From: Oceanisphaera psychrotolerans
GTDB taxonomy: Bacteria; Pseudomonadota; Gammaproteobacteria; Enterobacterales; Aeromonadaceae
Direction of reading: 5' to 3'
Length of the DNA stretch: 64,000 bases
NCBI RefSeq assembly: GCF_001870485.1
Contig: NZ_MDKE01000033.1
Location: 1 to 64,000 of the forward strand
The stretch's first letter is position 1. Each line of letters begins with the position of its first letter. The position numbers and the translations under genes are program-made. The notes beneath the pieces were generated by a model. It searched no databases. It saw nothing but the letters and a program-made list of their open reading frames with translations, and was not told the DNA's origin. Shown here in pieces: positions 10,160 through 20,888 of this stretch.

Positions 10160-11485
10160 TCAAACGATCGCATCGGCGATATGCTCGGCCAGACGACGTA
10201 CCTGAGGCTCGTCGGCACCCTCGACCATCACCCGGATCAGCGGTTCGGTACCGGATTTGCGCAGCAAGACCCGGCCGGCACCGGCCAATTCATCTTCCGC
10301 TGCGGCAACACGCTGCTGTACTTCGCTGTCGGTCAGCGGATCGGTACCGGCATTGAAGCGCACGTTAACCAGTACCTGAGGGTAAAGCACCAGCTCCCGG
10401 CCCAGTTCATGCAGGCTGCGGCCTTCATCGACCATGGCGCGCAGCACCTGCAGCGCGGCGACGATCCCATCGCCGGTGGTGTTGTGGTCCAGACTGATGA
10501 CATGGCCGGAGTTTTCGCCGCCCAGCTTCCAGCCGTGCTCTTTCAGCAGCTCCATTACATAGCGATCGCCCACCTTCGCGCGTTTGAAGGGGATGTCCAG
10601 CTCCGCCATCGCCAGTTCCAGCGCCATGTTGCTCATCAGGGTGCCGACCACTCCGCCATTAAGCTGACCTCTGCGCCGAGCATCGCGGGCCATGATATAC
10701 AGCAACTGGTCGCCGTCGAGCAAGGCGCCGGTATGATCCACCATCGCCAGGCGGTCGCCATCGCCGTCGAAGGCAATCCCCAGATCGGCACCATGCTCCT
10801 GCACCGCCGCCACCAGTGCCGCCGGTGCGGTCGAGCCAACCTTATCATTGATGTTGAGGCCATTCGGCTGCACACCGGTGCGGATCACCCTGGCACCCAG
10901 CTCTTCAAACACCGAGGGGGCAATGTGGTAGGTGGCGCCATGGGCGCAGTCGAGCACTATGGTCAGGCCGTCGAGGTGCATCTCTGAGGGAAAAGTACTC
11001 TTGCAGAATTCGATGTAGCGACCGGCGGCATCGCTGATGCGACTGGCTTTACCCAACTGCTCGGACGGTACGCAGTCCATCGGCTGATCAAGCATGGCCT
11101 CGATGGCCAGCTCCACCTCGTCCGGCAGCTTGGTGCCGTCGTGCGCGAAGAATTTGATACCGTTATCGTAATAGGGATTGTGGGAAGCACTGATCACGAT
11201 ACCAGCCTCGGCCCTGAAGGTGCGGGTCAGATAGGCAATGGCCGGGGTCGGCATGGGGCCAAGCAACGCGGCCTGTATGCCGGCAGCAGACAGACCCGCT
11301 TCCAGCGCCGACTCCAGCATATAACCGGAGATACGTGTGTCTTTGCCGATCAGCACCTTCTTGGTACCGATCCGCGACAGCACCTTGCCGGCGGCCCAGC
11401 CCAGTTTCATCACGAATTCCGGGGTGATGGGATAATCCCCTACTCGTCCGCGAACGCCATCGGTACCAAAATATTTTCTGCTCAT
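10160..11485 (-). CDS. glmM: Phosphoglucosamine mutase
   Basis: Converts glucosamine-6-phosphate to glucosamine-1-phosphate for peptidoglycan and LPS precursors. 441 residues, close to E. coli 445. The active-site serine is Ser101 in the ISASHNP motif, the metal loop is DGDGDR, the sugar-binding GGENSGH and the phosphate-binding [12 protein letters not shown] are all present. The second of two adjacent ATGs (11485) gives the family start [16 protein letters not shown]; the first (11488) is equally possible. It begins 5 bases past the folP stop. Confidence 0.96.
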   Translation of the reverse strand: MSRKYFGTDGVRGRVGDYPITPEFVMKLGWAAGKVLSRIGTKKVLIGKDTRISGYMLESALEAGLSAAGIQAALLGPMPTPAIAYLTRTFRAEAGIVISASHNPYYDNGIKFFAHDGTKLPDEVELAIEAMLDQPMDCVPSEQLGKASRISDAAGRYIEFCKSTFPSEMHLDGLTIVLDCAHGATYHIAPSVFEELGARVIRTGVQPNGLNINDKVGSTAPAALVAAVQEHGADLGIAFDGDGDRLAMVDHTGALLDGDQLLYIMARDARRRGQLNGGVVGTLMSNMALELAMAELDIPFKRAKVGDRYVMELLKEHGWKLGGENSGHVISLDHNTTGDGIVAALQVLRAMVDEGRSLHELGRELVLYPQVLVNVRFNAGTDPLTDSEVQQRVAAAEDELAGAGRVLLRKSGTEPLIRVMVEGADEPQVRRLAEHIADAIV

Positions 11486-11490
11486 CATTG

Positions 11491-12324
11491 TTATCCCTGA
11501 TATTGTGCGGCCTGCTGCCATACCCGTACGGCATCGGCCATTTCTTTTACATCGTGTACCCGCAGTATCTGTGCGCCCTGACTCAGCGCAAACAGATGGG
11601 CCGCCAGGCCACCGGCCAGACGTTCATCCAGTTCCCGCTGCAGCAGTTGCCCCAGCATCGACTTGCGTGACATGCCCACCAGCAAGGGCAGACCCAATTG
11701 GTGCAACTGACCGACCTTGCCCAGCAATTCATAATTGTGTTCGAGTCGTTTGCCAAAACCGTAGCCGGGATCCAGGCAAATCCGCTCGCGGGGAATACCC
11801 GCCTCATCGCAGGCCCGCAGCCGTTGCTGCAGAAAATCCACCACCTCGAGCGTGACATCCCGATAATCCGGCGCCTGCTGCATGGTTCTGGGCTGTCCCT
11901 GCATATGCATCAGACAAACGGCGGCGCCGCTGTTCGCAGCCACCCGCAGGGCATTCGGCTCACGCAGGGCACGGATGTCGTTGATCAGATCCGCACCGGC
12001 CCTGACCGCTTCCTGCATCACTACCGCCTTGTTGGTATCGATGGAGATCCAGCAATCCAGCTCCCGGCGTAACAGTTCCAGTACCGGTATGACCCGATCC
12101 AGTTCCTGCTGCTCAGCCACCGCATCGGCTCCGGGTCGAGTCGACTCGCCCCCCACGTCAATCAGGGTAGCGCCGTCTTTGACCATCTGCAGCGCATGAC
12201 GCAAGGCCGCGTCCCGATCCACGAAATGGCCGCCGTCCGAAAAAGAGTCGGGCGTCAGGTTGAGGATCCCCATGATGCGGGGTGAGGATAGGTCCAGGCT
12301 TCTGGAGGTGCTCGATAACAGCAT
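11491..12324 (-). CDS. folP: Dihydropteroate synthase
   Basis: Joins p-aminobenzoate to dihydropterin pyrophosphate in folate synthesis; the sulfonamide target. 277 residues with [39 protein letters not shown] and GMSRKSM blocks in order. ATG at 12324 is preferred to a TTG six codons upstream because it is preceded by GGGAA at normal distance. It precedes glmM, the order seen in E. coli behind ftsH. Confidence 0.95.
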   Translation of the reverse strand: MLLSSTSRSLDLSSPRIMGILNLTPDSFSDGGHFVDRDAALRHALQMVKDGATLIDVGGESTRPGADAVAEQQELDRVIPVLELLRRELDCWISIDTNKAVVMQEAVRAGADLINDIRALREPNALRVAANSGAAVCLMHMQGQPRTMQQAPDYRDVTLEVVDFLQQRLRACDEAGIPRERICLDPGYGFGKRLEHNYELLGKVGQLHQLGLPLLVGMSRKSMLGQLLQRELDERLAGGLAAHLFALSQGAQILRVHDVKEMADAVRVWQQAAQYQG

Positions 12325-12345
12325 AGTGACGGGTTCCCACAAAAT

Positions 12346-12376
12346 AAAAAGCCCCGAACAGGGGATGTTCGGGGCT
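12346..12376 (-). terminator. Terminator between ftsH and folP
   Basis: Perfect 11-bp stem AGCCCCGAACA / TGTTCGGGGCT with a 5-nt loop followed on the minus strand by TTTTTATTTTG, 18 bases after the ftsH stop. It separates the rlmE-ftsH heat-shock transcript from folP-glmM. Confidence 0.88.
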
Positions 12377-12393
12377 CAATTTATCATAAAACA

Positions 12394-14337
12394 TCAGTTA
12401 CTGGTGGCATCACCGGGCTTATTCATGTCCGGGGCAGCAGACTTGGGCTCATCGGCTTGTTCTGCATCCTTGTCACCGGAGCTGGCGGTCGGGCCCTGGG
12501 GCGTGTCGTCAGACTCTTCTTTCCAGTCAGCCGGTGGCCGCACATCACGACGAGCCATCAAATCATCAATCTGCTTGGCATCGATGGTTTCGTACTTCAT
12601 CAGCGCATCTTTCATGGCGTGCAGGATATCGATGTTGTCCATCAGTATCTGCTTGGCGCGCTCGAAGTTACGATGAATGACGTCTTTCACCTCGGCATCG
12701 ATGGCATTGGCGGTTTCATCGGACATGTGCTTGACCTTGGCCGCGGTACGGCCGAGGAAGACTTCGCCTTCTTCATCCGCATACAGCAAGGGGCCCAGTT
12801 TTTCCGACAGACCCCACTGAGTCACCATCTTGTGGGCAATCTCGGTGGCGCGCTCGATGTCGTTGGAAGCACCGGTAGTGACCTTGTCGAAACCATAAAT
12901 GATTTCTTCCGCCAGTCGACCACCGTACAGGCTGGAAATCATCGACTCCAGATGCTGCTTGCTGTAACTGAAGCGGTCCTGCTCGGGTAGATACATGGTC
13001 ACACCCAGGGCGCGGCCGCGAGGAATAATCGACACCTTGTACACCGGATCATGCTCGGGCACCATGCGACCGACGATGGCGTGACCCGCTTCATGATAGG
13101 CGGTCATCGCCTTCTCGGACTCGGACATCACCATGGAACGGCGCTCGGCACCCATCATGATCTTGTCCTTCGCCTTTTCAAACTCTTCCATCGACACCAG
13201 TCGACGGGCAGAGCGCGCGGCAAACAGGGCGGCTTCGTTGACCAGGTTGGCCAGGTCGGCACCACTGAACCCCGGAGTACCACGAGCAATCACGCTGGCA
13301 TTGACATCATCGCCCAGCGGCACACGACGCATGTGGACCTTGAGGATTTGCTCCCGGCCACGTACATCGGGCAGGCCGACGACCACCTGACGGTCGAAAC
13401 GACCGGGACGCAGCAACGCCGGATCCAGTACGTCTGGTCTGTTGGTGGCGGCGATAACAATCACGCCCTCGTTACCTTCAAAGCCGTCCATTTCGACCAG
13501 CATCTGGTTCAGGGTCTGTTCGCGTTCGTCGTGACCGCCACCCAGACCGGCACCGCGCTGGCGACCGACCGCATCGATTTCATCGATAAAGATGATACAG
13601 GGGGCAGACTTCTTCGCCTGTTCGAACATGTCCCGGACCCGGGATGCACCCACACCGACAAACATTTCGACAAAATCGGAGCCGGAAATGGTAAAGAAGG
13701 GTACCTTGGCTTCACCGGCAATGGCCTTGGCCAGCAAGGTCTTACCGGTACCGGGGGGACCTACCAGCAGAATACCGGTCGGGATCCGACCACCCAGTTT
13801 CTGGAAACGACTGGGATCACGCAGGTAGTCGACCAGCTCTTTGACATCTTCCTTCGCTTCATCGCACCCGGCCACATCGGCGAAGGTGGTTTTGATCTGA
13901 TCTTCACCCATCAGGCGGGCCTTGCTCTTGCCGAAGCTCATGGCACCCTTGCCACCGCCACCGCCCTGCATCTGACGCATGAAGAATACCCAAACGCCGA
14001 TCAGCAGCAGCATGGGGAACCAGGAAATGAAAATAGACGTCAGCAGGCTCGGTTCTTCCGGTTTTTCACCCACGACCCGCACGTTGTTGTTCAGCAGATC
14101 ATTCAGCAGCTGAGGATCTTCCGCCGGCAGAATAGTGGTAAAACGATCACCACTGCGTTTAACGCCATTGATGGTCTTGCCATCCATCCGTACTTCACGG
14201 ATCTGCCCTTGGGCTACTTCCTGTACAAAGGTGGTATAGTCCGTCTGGCGTCCACTCGGCTCGCTCGGGCTAAAGCTCTGGAATACCGACATCAACACCA
14301 CGGCTATGACCAACCACAGGATCAAGTTTTTCGCCAT
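12394..14337 (-). CDS. ftsH: ATP-dependent zinc metalloprotease FtsH
   Basis: Hexameric inner-membrane AAA+ protease; degrades misfolded membrane proteins, LpxC and sigma-32. 647 residues. The N-terminal helix [19 protein letters not shown], a periplasmic region, a second helix (about 98-120), Walker A GPPGTGKT (193-200), Walker [12 protein letters not shown] with RPGRFDRQ and the zinc motif HEAGH (415-419) are visible. ATG 14337 matches the family start; a TTG three codons upstream is an alternative. Downstream of rlmE on the same strand, so probably under the sigma-32-type promoter before rlmE. Confidence 0.96.
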   Translation of the reverse strand: MAKNLILWLVIAVVLMSVFQSFSPSEPSGRQTDYTTFVQEVAQGQIREVRMDGKTINGVKRSGDRFTTILPAEDPQLLNDLLNNNVRVVGEKPEEPSLLTSIFISWFPMLLLIGVWVFFMRQMQGGGGGKGAMSFGKSKARLMGEDQIKTTFADVAGCDEAKEDVKELVDYLRDPSRFQKLGGRIPTGILLVGPPGTGKTLLAKAIAGEAKVPFFTISGSDFVEMFVGVGASRVRDMFEQAKKSAPCIIFIDEIDAVGRQRGAGLGGGHDEREQTLNQMLVEMDGFEGNEGVIVIAATNRPDVLDPALLRPGRFDRQVVVGLPDVRGREQILKVHMRRVPLGDDVNASVIARGTPGFSGADLANLVNEAALFAARSARRLVSMEEFEKAKDKIMMGAERRSMVMSESEKAMTAYHEAGHAIVGRMVPEHDPVYKVSIIPRGRALGVTMYLPEQDRFSYSKQHLESMISSLYGGRLAEEIIYGFDKVTTGASNDIERATEIAHKMVTQWGLSEKLGPLLYADEEGEVFLGRTAAKVKHMSDETANAIDAEVKDVIHRNFERAKQILMDNIDILHAMKDALMKYETIDAKQIDDLMARRDVRPPADWKEESDDTPQGPTASSGDKDAEQADEPKSAAPDMNKPGDATSN

Positions 14338-14390
14338 GTCACTCAAATTACTAACCTCACCGGCTGACAGTTTATGACTTTGACAGAGTA

Positions 14391-15021
14391 CTACAGTTTA
14401 AAACCTGTAGCCACAATGTAGACTTCTCGAGAACGAGGCCGCGATGAATCGGGCTTTCTCACTTTTACTGCACTGAAAGACCGGCGAACTTCCAACAAGA
14501 ATTCATCGAAACCGGCTCCCTGAAACACTTTTACAACAAAGCTACCCTTGGGTGCCAGCACCTGGCGGCACATATCCAGTGCCAGCTCCACCAGATACAT
14601 CGACCGGGGCTGGTCGACTTCGGGTGTACCGCTCATGTTCGGCGCCATGTCCGACAGCAGTACATCGACCTTGTCGTCCCCTACCCGCTCCAGCAGCGCA
14701 TTCAGTACCGCCTCGTCACGAAAATCACCTTGCAGGAAATCGACCCCGGCGATGGGATCCATCGCCAGCAGGTCACAGGCAATCACCTTGCCCTTCAAGC
14801 CGACCTGTTCGACCGAATACTGACTCCAGCCGCCTGGCGCCGCCCCAAGATCCACCACCGTCATGCCCTGTCTGAGCAGACGATCACGCCCTTGTAATTC
14901 TTCCAGTTTAAATACAGCTCGCGAGCGCAGGCCTTTTTTTTTGCGCCTGTTGTACATACTTATCGTCAAAATGCTCTTTGAGCCAGCGCGTCGAGCTGGC
15001 CGAGCGTTTTTTCTTCGTCAT
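14391..15021 (-). CDS. rlmE: 23S rRNA (uridine-2'-O-)-methyltransferase RlmE, frame broken once
   Basis: Heat-shock methyltransferase that modifies U2552 of 23S rRNA late in 50S assembly. The restored product has 209 residues, the same as E. coli. The first 29 residues ([20 protein letters not shown], then KYVQQAQKK) lie in one frame; the rest, from [14 protein letters not shown] through [22 protein letters not shown] and [18 protein letters not shown], lies in another. The shift is at a run of nine A (minus strand, about 14934-14942); eight A restores the family reading CAA AAA AAA GGC. An extra base in a homopolymer is the simplest cause; polymerase slippage at A9 is an alternative that could yield some full protein. 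Upstream of ftsH, as in E. coli. Confidence 0.9.
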
Positions 15022-15039
15022 TAAATTATCGCTCTGCTA

Positions 15040-15069
15040 TTACCATTGAAGCTTAGATGGGGGTACAAT
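15040..15069 (+). promoter_or_regulatory. Putative sigma-70 promoter for yhbY
   Basis: TTACCA (15040-15045), an 18-bp spacer and TACAAT (15064-15069) point toward yhbY, whose start is 38 bases further on. The element overlaps the divergent heat-shock promoter of rlmE. Confidence 0.5.
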
Positions 15070-15083
15070 AGCCCCCTTTCAAC
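15055..15083 (-). promoter_or_regulatory. Sigma-32-type promoter for rlmE-ftsH
   Basis: Read on the minus strand: GTTGAAA (-35) followed by about 14 bases and CCCCATCT (-10), close to the heat-shock consensus CTTGAAA / CCCCATNT. It lies 34 bases before the rlmE start. rlmE-ftsH is a known sigma-32 operon in E. coli. The spacer holds GGGGG and CCCCC runs that can pair. Confidence 0.75.
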
Positions 15084-15106
15084 CTATTTAACTGAAGCAT
15101 TTTGCA

Positions 15107-15403
15107 ATGACCCTGACTAATAAGCAAAGACAATACCTCAAAGGACTGGCCCATAGCCTGAAACCGGTGGTATTGCTTGGCCAGCATGGCCTGACCGAAG
15201 GCGTACTGGCCGAAATCGATCTGGCCCTCAATTTTCATGAACTGATCAAGGTCAAGGTTGCCGCCGAAGACAGGGAAGTCAAATCACTGATCATGGACGC
15301 CATCGTGCGTGAGTCCGGTGCGGTCAAGGTACAGACCATAGGCCACATGCTGACCCTGTATCGCGCCAGCGAGCAGAAGAAAATCTCTCTGCCCAAAGCC
15401 TGA
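15107..15403 (+). CDS. yhbY: Ribosome assembly RNA-binding protein YhbY (CRM domain)
   Basis: 98-residue single-CRM-domain protein that associates with pre-50S particles. MTLTNKQRQYLKGLAHSLKP, the conserved LGQHGLTEGVLAEIDLAL (GxxG loop) and HELIKVKV strands match E. coli YhbY throughout. Divergent from rlmE, as in many gammaproteobacteria. Confidence 0.93.
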   Translation: MTLTNKQRQYLKGLAHSLKPVVLLGQHGLTEGVLAEIDLALNFHELIKVKVAAEDREVKSLIMDAIVRESGAVKVQTIGHMLTLYRASEQKKISLPKA

Positions 15404-15561
15404 TTTAGCATCAGAGGCCGGGCATTCAGCCCCGTCGTTGCACCGAACCTGATGACGGTAGCACGGCAAGGATGAACCCGGCGTTATTTCCCTCCCCCCT
15501 GTCCTCTTGATCTGCAGCGATGGCGCTATGATTAATCATATATTTCCAATATGTGATTGCC

Positions 15562-16161
15562 ATGCCCAGCCACCCCTACCTGACTGACGAAGAACTGGCA
15601 CTACTCAACGAGCTCTGCCGACAGGACGAGCCCCAGGCGCAGCTCAATCTGCCGCTGGTTCTCGATGCCAGCATCGGCCCGCTGCTGGATCAAGCCACCA
15701 GGCTCGAGCTGAAACTGGAGCTCGGAGATATCAAACTCATCTTTCCTGTGGCATTGAAACACCCCGTTGCCAGCCAGGAGCAGGCAGAACTCAGCTCTCC
15801 CAGCATAATCACCAACACCGGCCACCCTCGTGCCTGGCGTCTGCCCAACCCGCAGCATCTGCAACTCGTTCAGCCCAACGGGCGGCCGCTGGCCGCAGAA
15901 ATCCGGGATCTGTCCACCAATGGCATGCGCTTGTTGTCACGCCGTTCGCTGTTCGGGCTGCATTCAAACAAGAGGGTAACGTTAAGGCTGGGGCAGGATC
16001 AGGAACTAACCCTTCAACTCAGGCTGGTACGACAACACAAGGGCCTGCAATTCTGGCTGACCGCGGTACGGTTCGAGCTGTCCATGGCCGACTCGAGAAC
16101 CTTGTCGGATTTTGTATTCAGAGGCTTTCTGGAGCAGATCAACAAAGGGCAGGAACCATAG
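15562..16161 (+). CDS. PilZ-like domain protein
   Basis: 199 residues, not recognised as a named protein. The C-terminal half (about 110-195) reads AEIRDLSTNGMRLLSRRSLFG, matching the DxSxxG strand of PilZ c-di-GMP-binding domains, followed by beta-rich segments LTLQLRLVR and FWLTAVRFE. The N-terminal half is Leu- and Glu-rich with no visible motif. The RxxxR ligand motif expected before the DxSxxG strand is not clear, so nucleotide binding is uncertain. No good ribosome-binding site was seen; GTG at 15553 is an alternative start. It sits alone between yhbY and greA (convergent). A c-di-GMP phosphodiesterase gene occurs later in the window. Confidence 0.7.
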   Translation: MPSHPYLTDEELALLNELCRQDEPQAQLNLPLVLDASIGPLLDQATRLELKLELGDIKLIFPVALKHPVASQEQAELSSPSIITNTGHPRAWRLPNPQHLQLVQPNGRPLAAEIRDLSTNGMRLLSRRSLFGLHSNKRVTLRLGQDQELTLQLRLVRQHKGLQFWLTAVRFELSMADSRTLSDFVFRGFLEQINKGQEP

Positions 16162-16215
16162 TTCCTGCCCCGGTATTCGGCCGCCATGGCCAGGTGTGCT
16201 GAGAGCCGAGCCCGA

Positions 16216-16692
16216 TTACAGGTAATGGACCTTGATGATTTCGTACTCGACTTCGCCGGCCGGCGTCTTGACTACCGCAACATCATCCACTTCCTTGCCG
16301 ATCAGCGCACGGGCAATGGGAGAGTTCACCGAGATCATGTTGGCTTTGATGTCCGACTCGTCATCGCCCACGATACGATAGGTAAGTTCTTTTTCGTCAT
16401 CCACCTTGAACAAATCAACGGTGGCCCCGAAGATCACCTTGCCATTGTTCGGCATCTTGGTGATATCGATGATCTGGGCATTGGACAGCTTGGCCTCAAT
16501 CTCCTGGATACGTCCCTCGCAGAAACCCTGCTGTTCACGCGCGGCATGATACTCGGCATTTTCCTTCAGATCACCGTGTTCACGGGCATCGGCAATGGCT
16601 GCGATTATTTGCGGGCGCAGTACGGACTTCAGGTGGTCCAGTTCTTCACGCAGTTTCTGCGCACCGCGGATGGTCATCGGTGTTTGTTTCAT
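16216..16692 (-). CDS. greA: Transcription elongation factor GreA
   Basis: Rescues backtracked RNA polymerase by stimulating transcript cleavage. 158 residues, exact family length: N-terminal coiled coil with the acidic tip [19 protein letters not shown], then the FKBP-like C-terminal domain ending [11 protein letters not shown]. Monocistronic here, convergent with the PilZ-like gene. Confidence 0.96.
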   Translation of the reverse strand: MKQTPMTIRGAQKLREELDHLKSVLRPQIIAAIADAREHGDLKENAEYHAAREQQGFCEGRIQEIEAKLSNAQIIDITKMPNNGKVIFGATVDLFKVDDEKELTYRIVGDDESDIKANMISVNSPIARALIGKEVDDVAVVKTPAGEVEYEIIKVHYL

Positions 16693-16720
16693 AGTGGAAA
16701 CCCGGTTCCTTTAGACAATA

Positions 16721-16758
16721 AAACAACAAGAGCCCCGCCGGACACCGGCATGGGGCTC
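16721..16758 (-). terminator. Terminator after dnaJ
   Basis: GAGCCCC ... GGGGCTC outer stem with a nested GCCGG-ACA-CCGGC, followed on the minus strand by TTGTTGTTTTATTG. It lies between the dnaJ stop and the greA start and should end the dnaK-dnaJ transcript. Confidence 0.65.
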
Positions 16759-16823
16759 GCATCATAAATTCCGTTCAGCCGCCGAGACAGCTTTATCGAG
16801 CTGTTCAGACTAATACAGCCGAC

Positions 16824-17957
16824 TTAACGGGTCAAATCATCGAAGAAGCGTTTCACCCCTTCGAAAAAACCTTCCGTCTTGGGTCTGTGCTTCTTGGCAG
16901 CCAGGCCACCGCAGGAGTCTTCCAGCTGACGTAACAGCTCTTTTTGTTCTTCGGTCAGGCTGACCGGCGTCTCGATATAGATCTTGCACACCAGATCACC
17001 CATCTGACCGCTACGGGCCGAGCGAACCCCTTTGCCCTTGAGGCGGAACATGCGGCCGGTCTGGGTTTCTGCCGGGATCTTGAGTTTGACCCGGCCATCC
17101 AGCGTCGGCACTTCCACTTCTCCGCCCAGGGCGGCGGAAGTAAAGCCGATCGGCACCTCACAATAGAGATTATTGCCGTCGCGCACGAAAATATCATGCT
17201 CGCGCACGTGCATCTGCACATAGAGATCGCCCGCCGGGGCACCGGCTTCACCCGCCTCGCCTTCTCCGGACAAACGGATGCGGTCACCGGTGTCCACGCC
17301 GGCCGGGATCTTGACCGACAGCGTCTTGGTTTTCTGGTAACGACCTTCGCCATGACACTTGTGGCAGGGATCCGTGATGATCTTGCCCTTGCCCCGACAC
17401 TGGGGACAAGGCTGCTGCACGGTAAAGAAGCCCTGACGCATCTGCACCTGGCCATGACCATGACAGGTCTGACAGGTCTTGGCCTGGGTGCCGGCTTTGG
17501 CACCACTGCCGTCACAGACATCACAGCCTACCAGGGTCGGTACCTTGATCTCTTTGGACACGCCCCGCACGGCCTCTTCCAGAGTCAGCTCCATGTTGTA
17601 GCGCAAGTCGGCCCCACGAGCCGCACGCTGCTGACGACGCTGACCGCCACCGAAGATATCACCGAACACGTCGCCAAAAATATCACCGAAGTCGGCACCG
17701 CCACCACCAAAGCCGTGACCGCCTTGCTGGCCATTAACGCCCTCGTGACCAAACTGGTCGTAGGCAGCCCGCTTCTGGGCATCGGTCAGCACTTCGTAAG
17801 CCTCGGTGGCTTCCTTGAACTTGTCACCGGCGTCGGCATCTTCCTTGTTGCGGTCGGGATGATATTTCATCGCCATCCGCTTGTAGGCTTTTTTTATCTC
17901 GCGCTCGTCGGCTCCCTTGGAGACCCCGAGCACTTCATAATAATCTCGTTTCGACAT
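16824..17957 (-). CDS. dnaJ: Chaperone protein DnaJ
   Basis: Type I J-protein that delivers substrates to DnaK and stimulates its ATPase. 377 residues: J domain (1-70, HPD in MKYHPDRN), Gly/Phe linker (about 75-115), four zinc-binding repeats [24 protein letters not shown] and CHKCHGEG, and two C-terminal beta domains. ATG 17957 gives the family N-terminus [16 protein letters not shown]; ten upstream in-frame residues are not conserved. Downstream of dnaK. Confidence 0.97.
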   Translation of the reverse strand: MSKRDYYEVLGVSKGADEREIKKAYKRMAMKYHPDRNKEDADAGDKFKEATEAYEVLTDAQKRAAYDQFGHEGVNGQQGGHGFGGGGADFGDIFGDVFGDIFGGGQRRQQRAARGADLRYNMELTLEEAVRGVSKEIKVPTLVGCDVCDGSGAKAGTQAKTCQTCHGHGQVQMRQGFFTVQQPCPQCRGKGKIITDPCHKCHGEGRYQKTKTLSVKIPAGVDTGDRIRLSGEGEAGEAGAPAGDLYVQMHVREHDIFVRDGNNLYCEVPIGFTSAALGGEVEVPTLDGRVKLKIPAETQTGRMFRLKGKGVRSARSGQMGDLVCKIYIETPVSLTEEQKELLRQLEDSCGGLAAKKHRPKTEGFFEGVKRFFDDLTR

Positions 17958-17992
17958 AGGCTGATTGCTTACCTGAGTCCTGTTCACACAAA

Positions 17993-18020
17993 GGCGGGCG
18001 TTGGAATCCCAACGCCCGCC
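17993..18020 (-). other. Intercistronic hairpin dnaK-dnaJ
   Basis: Perfect 12-bp stem GGCGGGCGTTGG / CCAACGCCCGCC with a 4-nt loop and only TTTG after it on the minus strand. Probably lowers dnaJ expression relative to dnaK or stabilises the dnaK message. Confidence 0.65.
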
Positions 18021-18049
18021 ACTGGCAGCGTCAATACGCTGGGTTTAGC

Positions 18050-19975
18050 TTACTTCTTGTCGTCTTTGACTTCTTCGAACTCGGCGTCGACCACATCGTC
18101 GTCGGCCTTGCCGGAAGCGTCCTGCGGCTGGGCACCGGCATCAGACGCGTCGGCCTGCGCCTTGGCCTGAGCCACTTCCATCAACTTCTGGGATACTTCC
18201 ATCAGCGCCTGCTGCTTGGCTTCGATCTCGGCCTTGTCTTCACCGCGAACCGCCGTTTCCAGTGCGCTCAGGGCAGACTCGATGGCGCTCTTGTCGTCGG
18301 CGGCCAGGGCATCACCGGCTTCTTCCAGCTGCTTGCGGGTGGCGTGTACCAGGCCATCGGCCTGGTTACGTGCCTGTACCAGCTCCTCGAACTTCTTGTC
18401 GTCGGCAGCATTGGCTTCGGCGGCACGTACCATGGCTTCGATCTCTTCCTCGCTCAGACCGGAAGAGGCCTGAATGGTGATCTTCTGCTCTTTGCCGGTA
18501 TCCTTGTCTTTGGCAGACACGTGCAGGATGCCGTCGGCATCGATGTCGAAGGTCACTTCGATCTGCGGCAGGCCGCGCGGTGCCGGACGAATACCTTCCA
18601 GGTTGAACTGGCCCAGCGACTTGTTGTCGCCGGAGCGCTTGCGCTCACCCTGCAGCACGTGAATGGTCACGGCAGACTGGTTGTCGTCGGCGGTAGAGAA
18701 CACCTGGGACTTCTTGGTCGGAATGGTGGTGTTCTTCTCGATCAGCGCGGTCATCACGCCGCCCATGGTTTCGATACCCAGCGACAGCGGGGTTACGTCC
18801 AGCAGCAGTACGTCTTTCTTGTCACCGGACAGCACGGCACCCTGAATGGCGGCACCCACGGCCACGGCTTCATCCGGGTTTACGTCTTTACGCGGTTCCT
18901 GACCGAAGAAATCACTAACGGCCTTCTGCACCAGCGGCATACGGGTCTGACCACCCACCAGAATCACATCGTCGATATCGGACACGGACAGACCGGCATC
19001 TTTCAGTGCGGTGCGTACCGGATCCAGTGACTTCTTGACCATGTCTTCTACCAGTGACTCCAGCTTGGCGCGGGTCAGCTTGATGTTCAGGTGCTTGGGA
19101 CCAGAAGCATCGGCGGTGATGTAGGGCAGGTTCACTTCGGTCTGCTGGGCAGAAGACAGCTCGCACTTGGCTTTTTCGGCCGCTTCTTTCAGACGCTGCA
19201 GCGCCAGCATGTCGTTGCGCAGGTCAAAGCTCTGCTCGCGCTTGAACTCTTCCACCAGATAGGTGATCAGGCGGTTGTCGAAGTCTTCGCCACCCAGGTG
19301 GGTATCACCGTTGGTCGCCAGTACTTCGAAGGTTTTTTCGCCATCCATGTCATCGATTTCGATGATGGAGATATCGAAGGTACCACCGCCCAGATCGTAT
19401 ACCGCGACCTTGCGGTCACCCTGCGCCTTGTTCACGCCATAGGCGAAGGCAGCTGCAGTCGGTTCGTTGATGATCCGCTTGACGTCCAGACCGGCGATAC
19501 GGCCGGCATCCTTGGTGGCCTGGCGCTGGGCATCGTTGAAGTAGGCAGGAACGGTAATAACCGCTTCGGTCACCGCTTCACCCAGATAGTCTTCGGCGGT
19601 TTTCTTCATCTTTTTCAGTACTTCGGCAGAAATCTGCGGCGGCGCCATTTTCTTGTCTTTAGCTTGAACCCAGGCATCACCGTTGTCGGAATTGATGATT
19701 TTGAACGGCATGATCTTGATGTCACGCTGTACTTCTTCATCTTCGAAGCGACGGCCGATCAGACGCTTGATGGCAAACAGGGTGTTGTGCGGGTTGGTCA
19801 CCGCCTGACGTTTGGCGGGCTGACCTACCAGGGTCTCACCGTCATCGGTATAGGCGATGATGGAGGGAGTAGTACGAGTACCCTCGGCGTTTTCTATTAC
19901 CCGCGGGGTATCCCCGTCCAGGATAGCAACACAAGAGTTGGTGGTACCCAGATCAATGCCGATGATTCTACCCAT
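18050..19975 (-). CDS. dnaK: Chaperone protein DnaK (Hsp70)
   Basis: ATP-driven chaperone. 641 residues. The phosphate-1 loop [16 protein letters not shown], the [21 protein letters not shown] block, the linker [14 protein letters not shown], the substrate-binding domain and the C-terminal acidic EEVKDDKK are all intact. ATG 19975 ([10 protein letters not shown]) matches the family; an in-frame start five codons upstream is not needed. Lies between grpE and dnaJ, with its own sigma-32-type promoter upstream. Confidence 0.98.
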   Translation of the reverse strand: MGRIIGIDLGTTNSCVAILDGDTPRVIENAEGTRTTPSIIAYTDDGETLVGQPAKRQAVTNPHNTLFAIKRLIGRRFEDEEVQRDIKIMPFKIINSDNGDAWVQAKDKKMAPPQISAEVLKKMKKTAEDYLGEAVTEAVITVPAYFNDAQRQATKDAGRIAGLDVKRIINEPTAAAFAYGVNKAQGDRKVAVYDLGGGTFDISIIEIDDMDGEKTFEVLATNGDTHLGGEDFDNRLITYLVEEFKREQSFDLRNDMLALQRLKEAAEKAKCELSSAQQTEVNLPYITADASGPKHLNIKLTRAKLESLVEDMVKKSLDPVRTALKDAGLSVSDIDDVILVGGQTRMPLVQKAVSDFFGQEPRKDVNPDEAVAVGAAIQGAVLSGDKKDVLLLDVTPLSLGIETMGGVMTALIEKNTTIPTKKSQVFSTADDNQSAVTIHVLQGERKRSGDNKSLGQFNLEGIRPAPRGLPQIEVTFDIDADGILHVSAKDKDTGKEQKITIQASSGLSEEEIEAMVRAAEANAADDKKFEELVQARNQADGLVHATRKQLEEAGDALAADDKSAIESALSALETAVRGEDKAEIEAKQQALMEVSQKLMEVAQAKAQADASDAGAQPQDASGKADDDVVDAEFEEVKDDKK

Positions 19976-20036
19976 AAAATCCTCTCTCAATATCTTGAAT
20001 TCAATCGTAAGCGTTTGGTGTTTTGCTTTAGTGCCT

Positions 20037-20065
20037 ATATGTGGTTGCCATTAACGGCTTTCAAG
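20037..20065 (-). promoter_or_regulatory. Sigma-32-type promoter for dnaK
   Basis: On the minus strand CTTGAAA, 14 bases, CCACATAT, about 60 bases before the dnaK start. The -35 matches the heat-shock consensus exactly and the -10 has one mismatch to CCCCATNT. Confidence 0.75.
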
Positions 20066-20100
20066 ACACGCATCACATTTTTTTAGACAAAAACCGGTGT

Positions 20101-20703
20101 TCAGGCCTGCGTATCGATGGCGGGTCCCTTGGACACCATCACCATGGCGGGGCGCAGTACCCGGCCATTCAGCTCATAGCCTTTCATCATCACCGCCAGT
20201 ACCGAGTTGGGGGCCACCTCGGCGCTTTCAACCATGCTCATGGCCTGGTGCTTGTTCGGATCGAAGGCTTCTCCCTGGGGATCGATAGGCAGCACGCCAA
20301 ACTTTTCCACCGTGCTCAGCAGCGACTTCAGGGTCAGCCCGACGCCTTCATAGACCGCCTGAAAAGCATCAGTTTCCTTATCGGTATGCTCCAGCGCCCG
20401 CTCCAGGCTGTCGATCACCGGCAGCAGTTCGCCGGCAAATTTTTCCAGCGCGAACTTCTGCGCCTTCTCTACATCCTGTGCCGCCCGGCGACGAAGGTTT
20501 TCCATTTCGGCCAGGGCGCGCAAGGCATTGTCTTTTTCGGCCTGGGCGCTGGCGGTGGCATCGGCCAGCTGTTGCTCCAGCCCGGCTACATAAGCCGCAT
20601 CCGGTTGGGTCGGCTCGGTGCCGGCACTTGCTTCGGTGTCTGCCGTCAGCGGCTCCTGCTCGGCGGCTTGCTCTGCGTCAACCTGATGGTGTTTGCTGCT
20701 CAT
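20101..20703 (-). CDS. grpE: Nucleotide exchange factor GrpE
   Basis: Releases ADP from DnaK. 200 residues: an acidic, low-complexity N-terminus, a long helix (about 45-100, with [22 protein letters not shown]), and the C-terminal beta domain ending in [15 protein letters not shown]. Upstream of dnaK on the same strand with a separate sigma-32-type promoter. Confidence 0.96.
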   Translation of the reverse strand: MSSKHHQVDAEQAAEQEPLTADTEASAGTEPTQPDAAYVAGLEQQLADATASAQAEKDNALRALAEMENLRRRAAQDVEKAQKFALEKFAGELLPVIDSLERALEHTDKETDAFQAVYEGVGLTLKSLLSTVEKFGVLPIDPQGEAFDPNKHQAMSMVESAEVAPNSVLAVMMKGYELNGRVLRPAMVMVSKGPAIDTQA

Positions 20704-20738
20704 GTTGTCTCCCGTATATGTTTACCAGCTGTGAGCTT

Positions 20739-20766
20739 ATATGGGGGCTGCTGATCAGATTTCAAG
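20739..20766 (-). promoter_or_regulatory. Sigma-32-type promoter for grpE
   Basis: On the minus strand CTTGAAA, 13 bases, CCCCATAT, 36 bases before the grpE start. Both boxes match the heat-shock consensus completely. Confidence 0.82.
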
Positions 20767-20888
20767 AGGATATTTTTACGATAACCAACCCGCGTGTAGC
20801 ACTAAGTGGGTGGGTTATTTAGAATGGAGAAATTACGCGGTCAGGGAATACATGGCCGTCTTGCCTATTCAGCCAGGTCAATACATCG

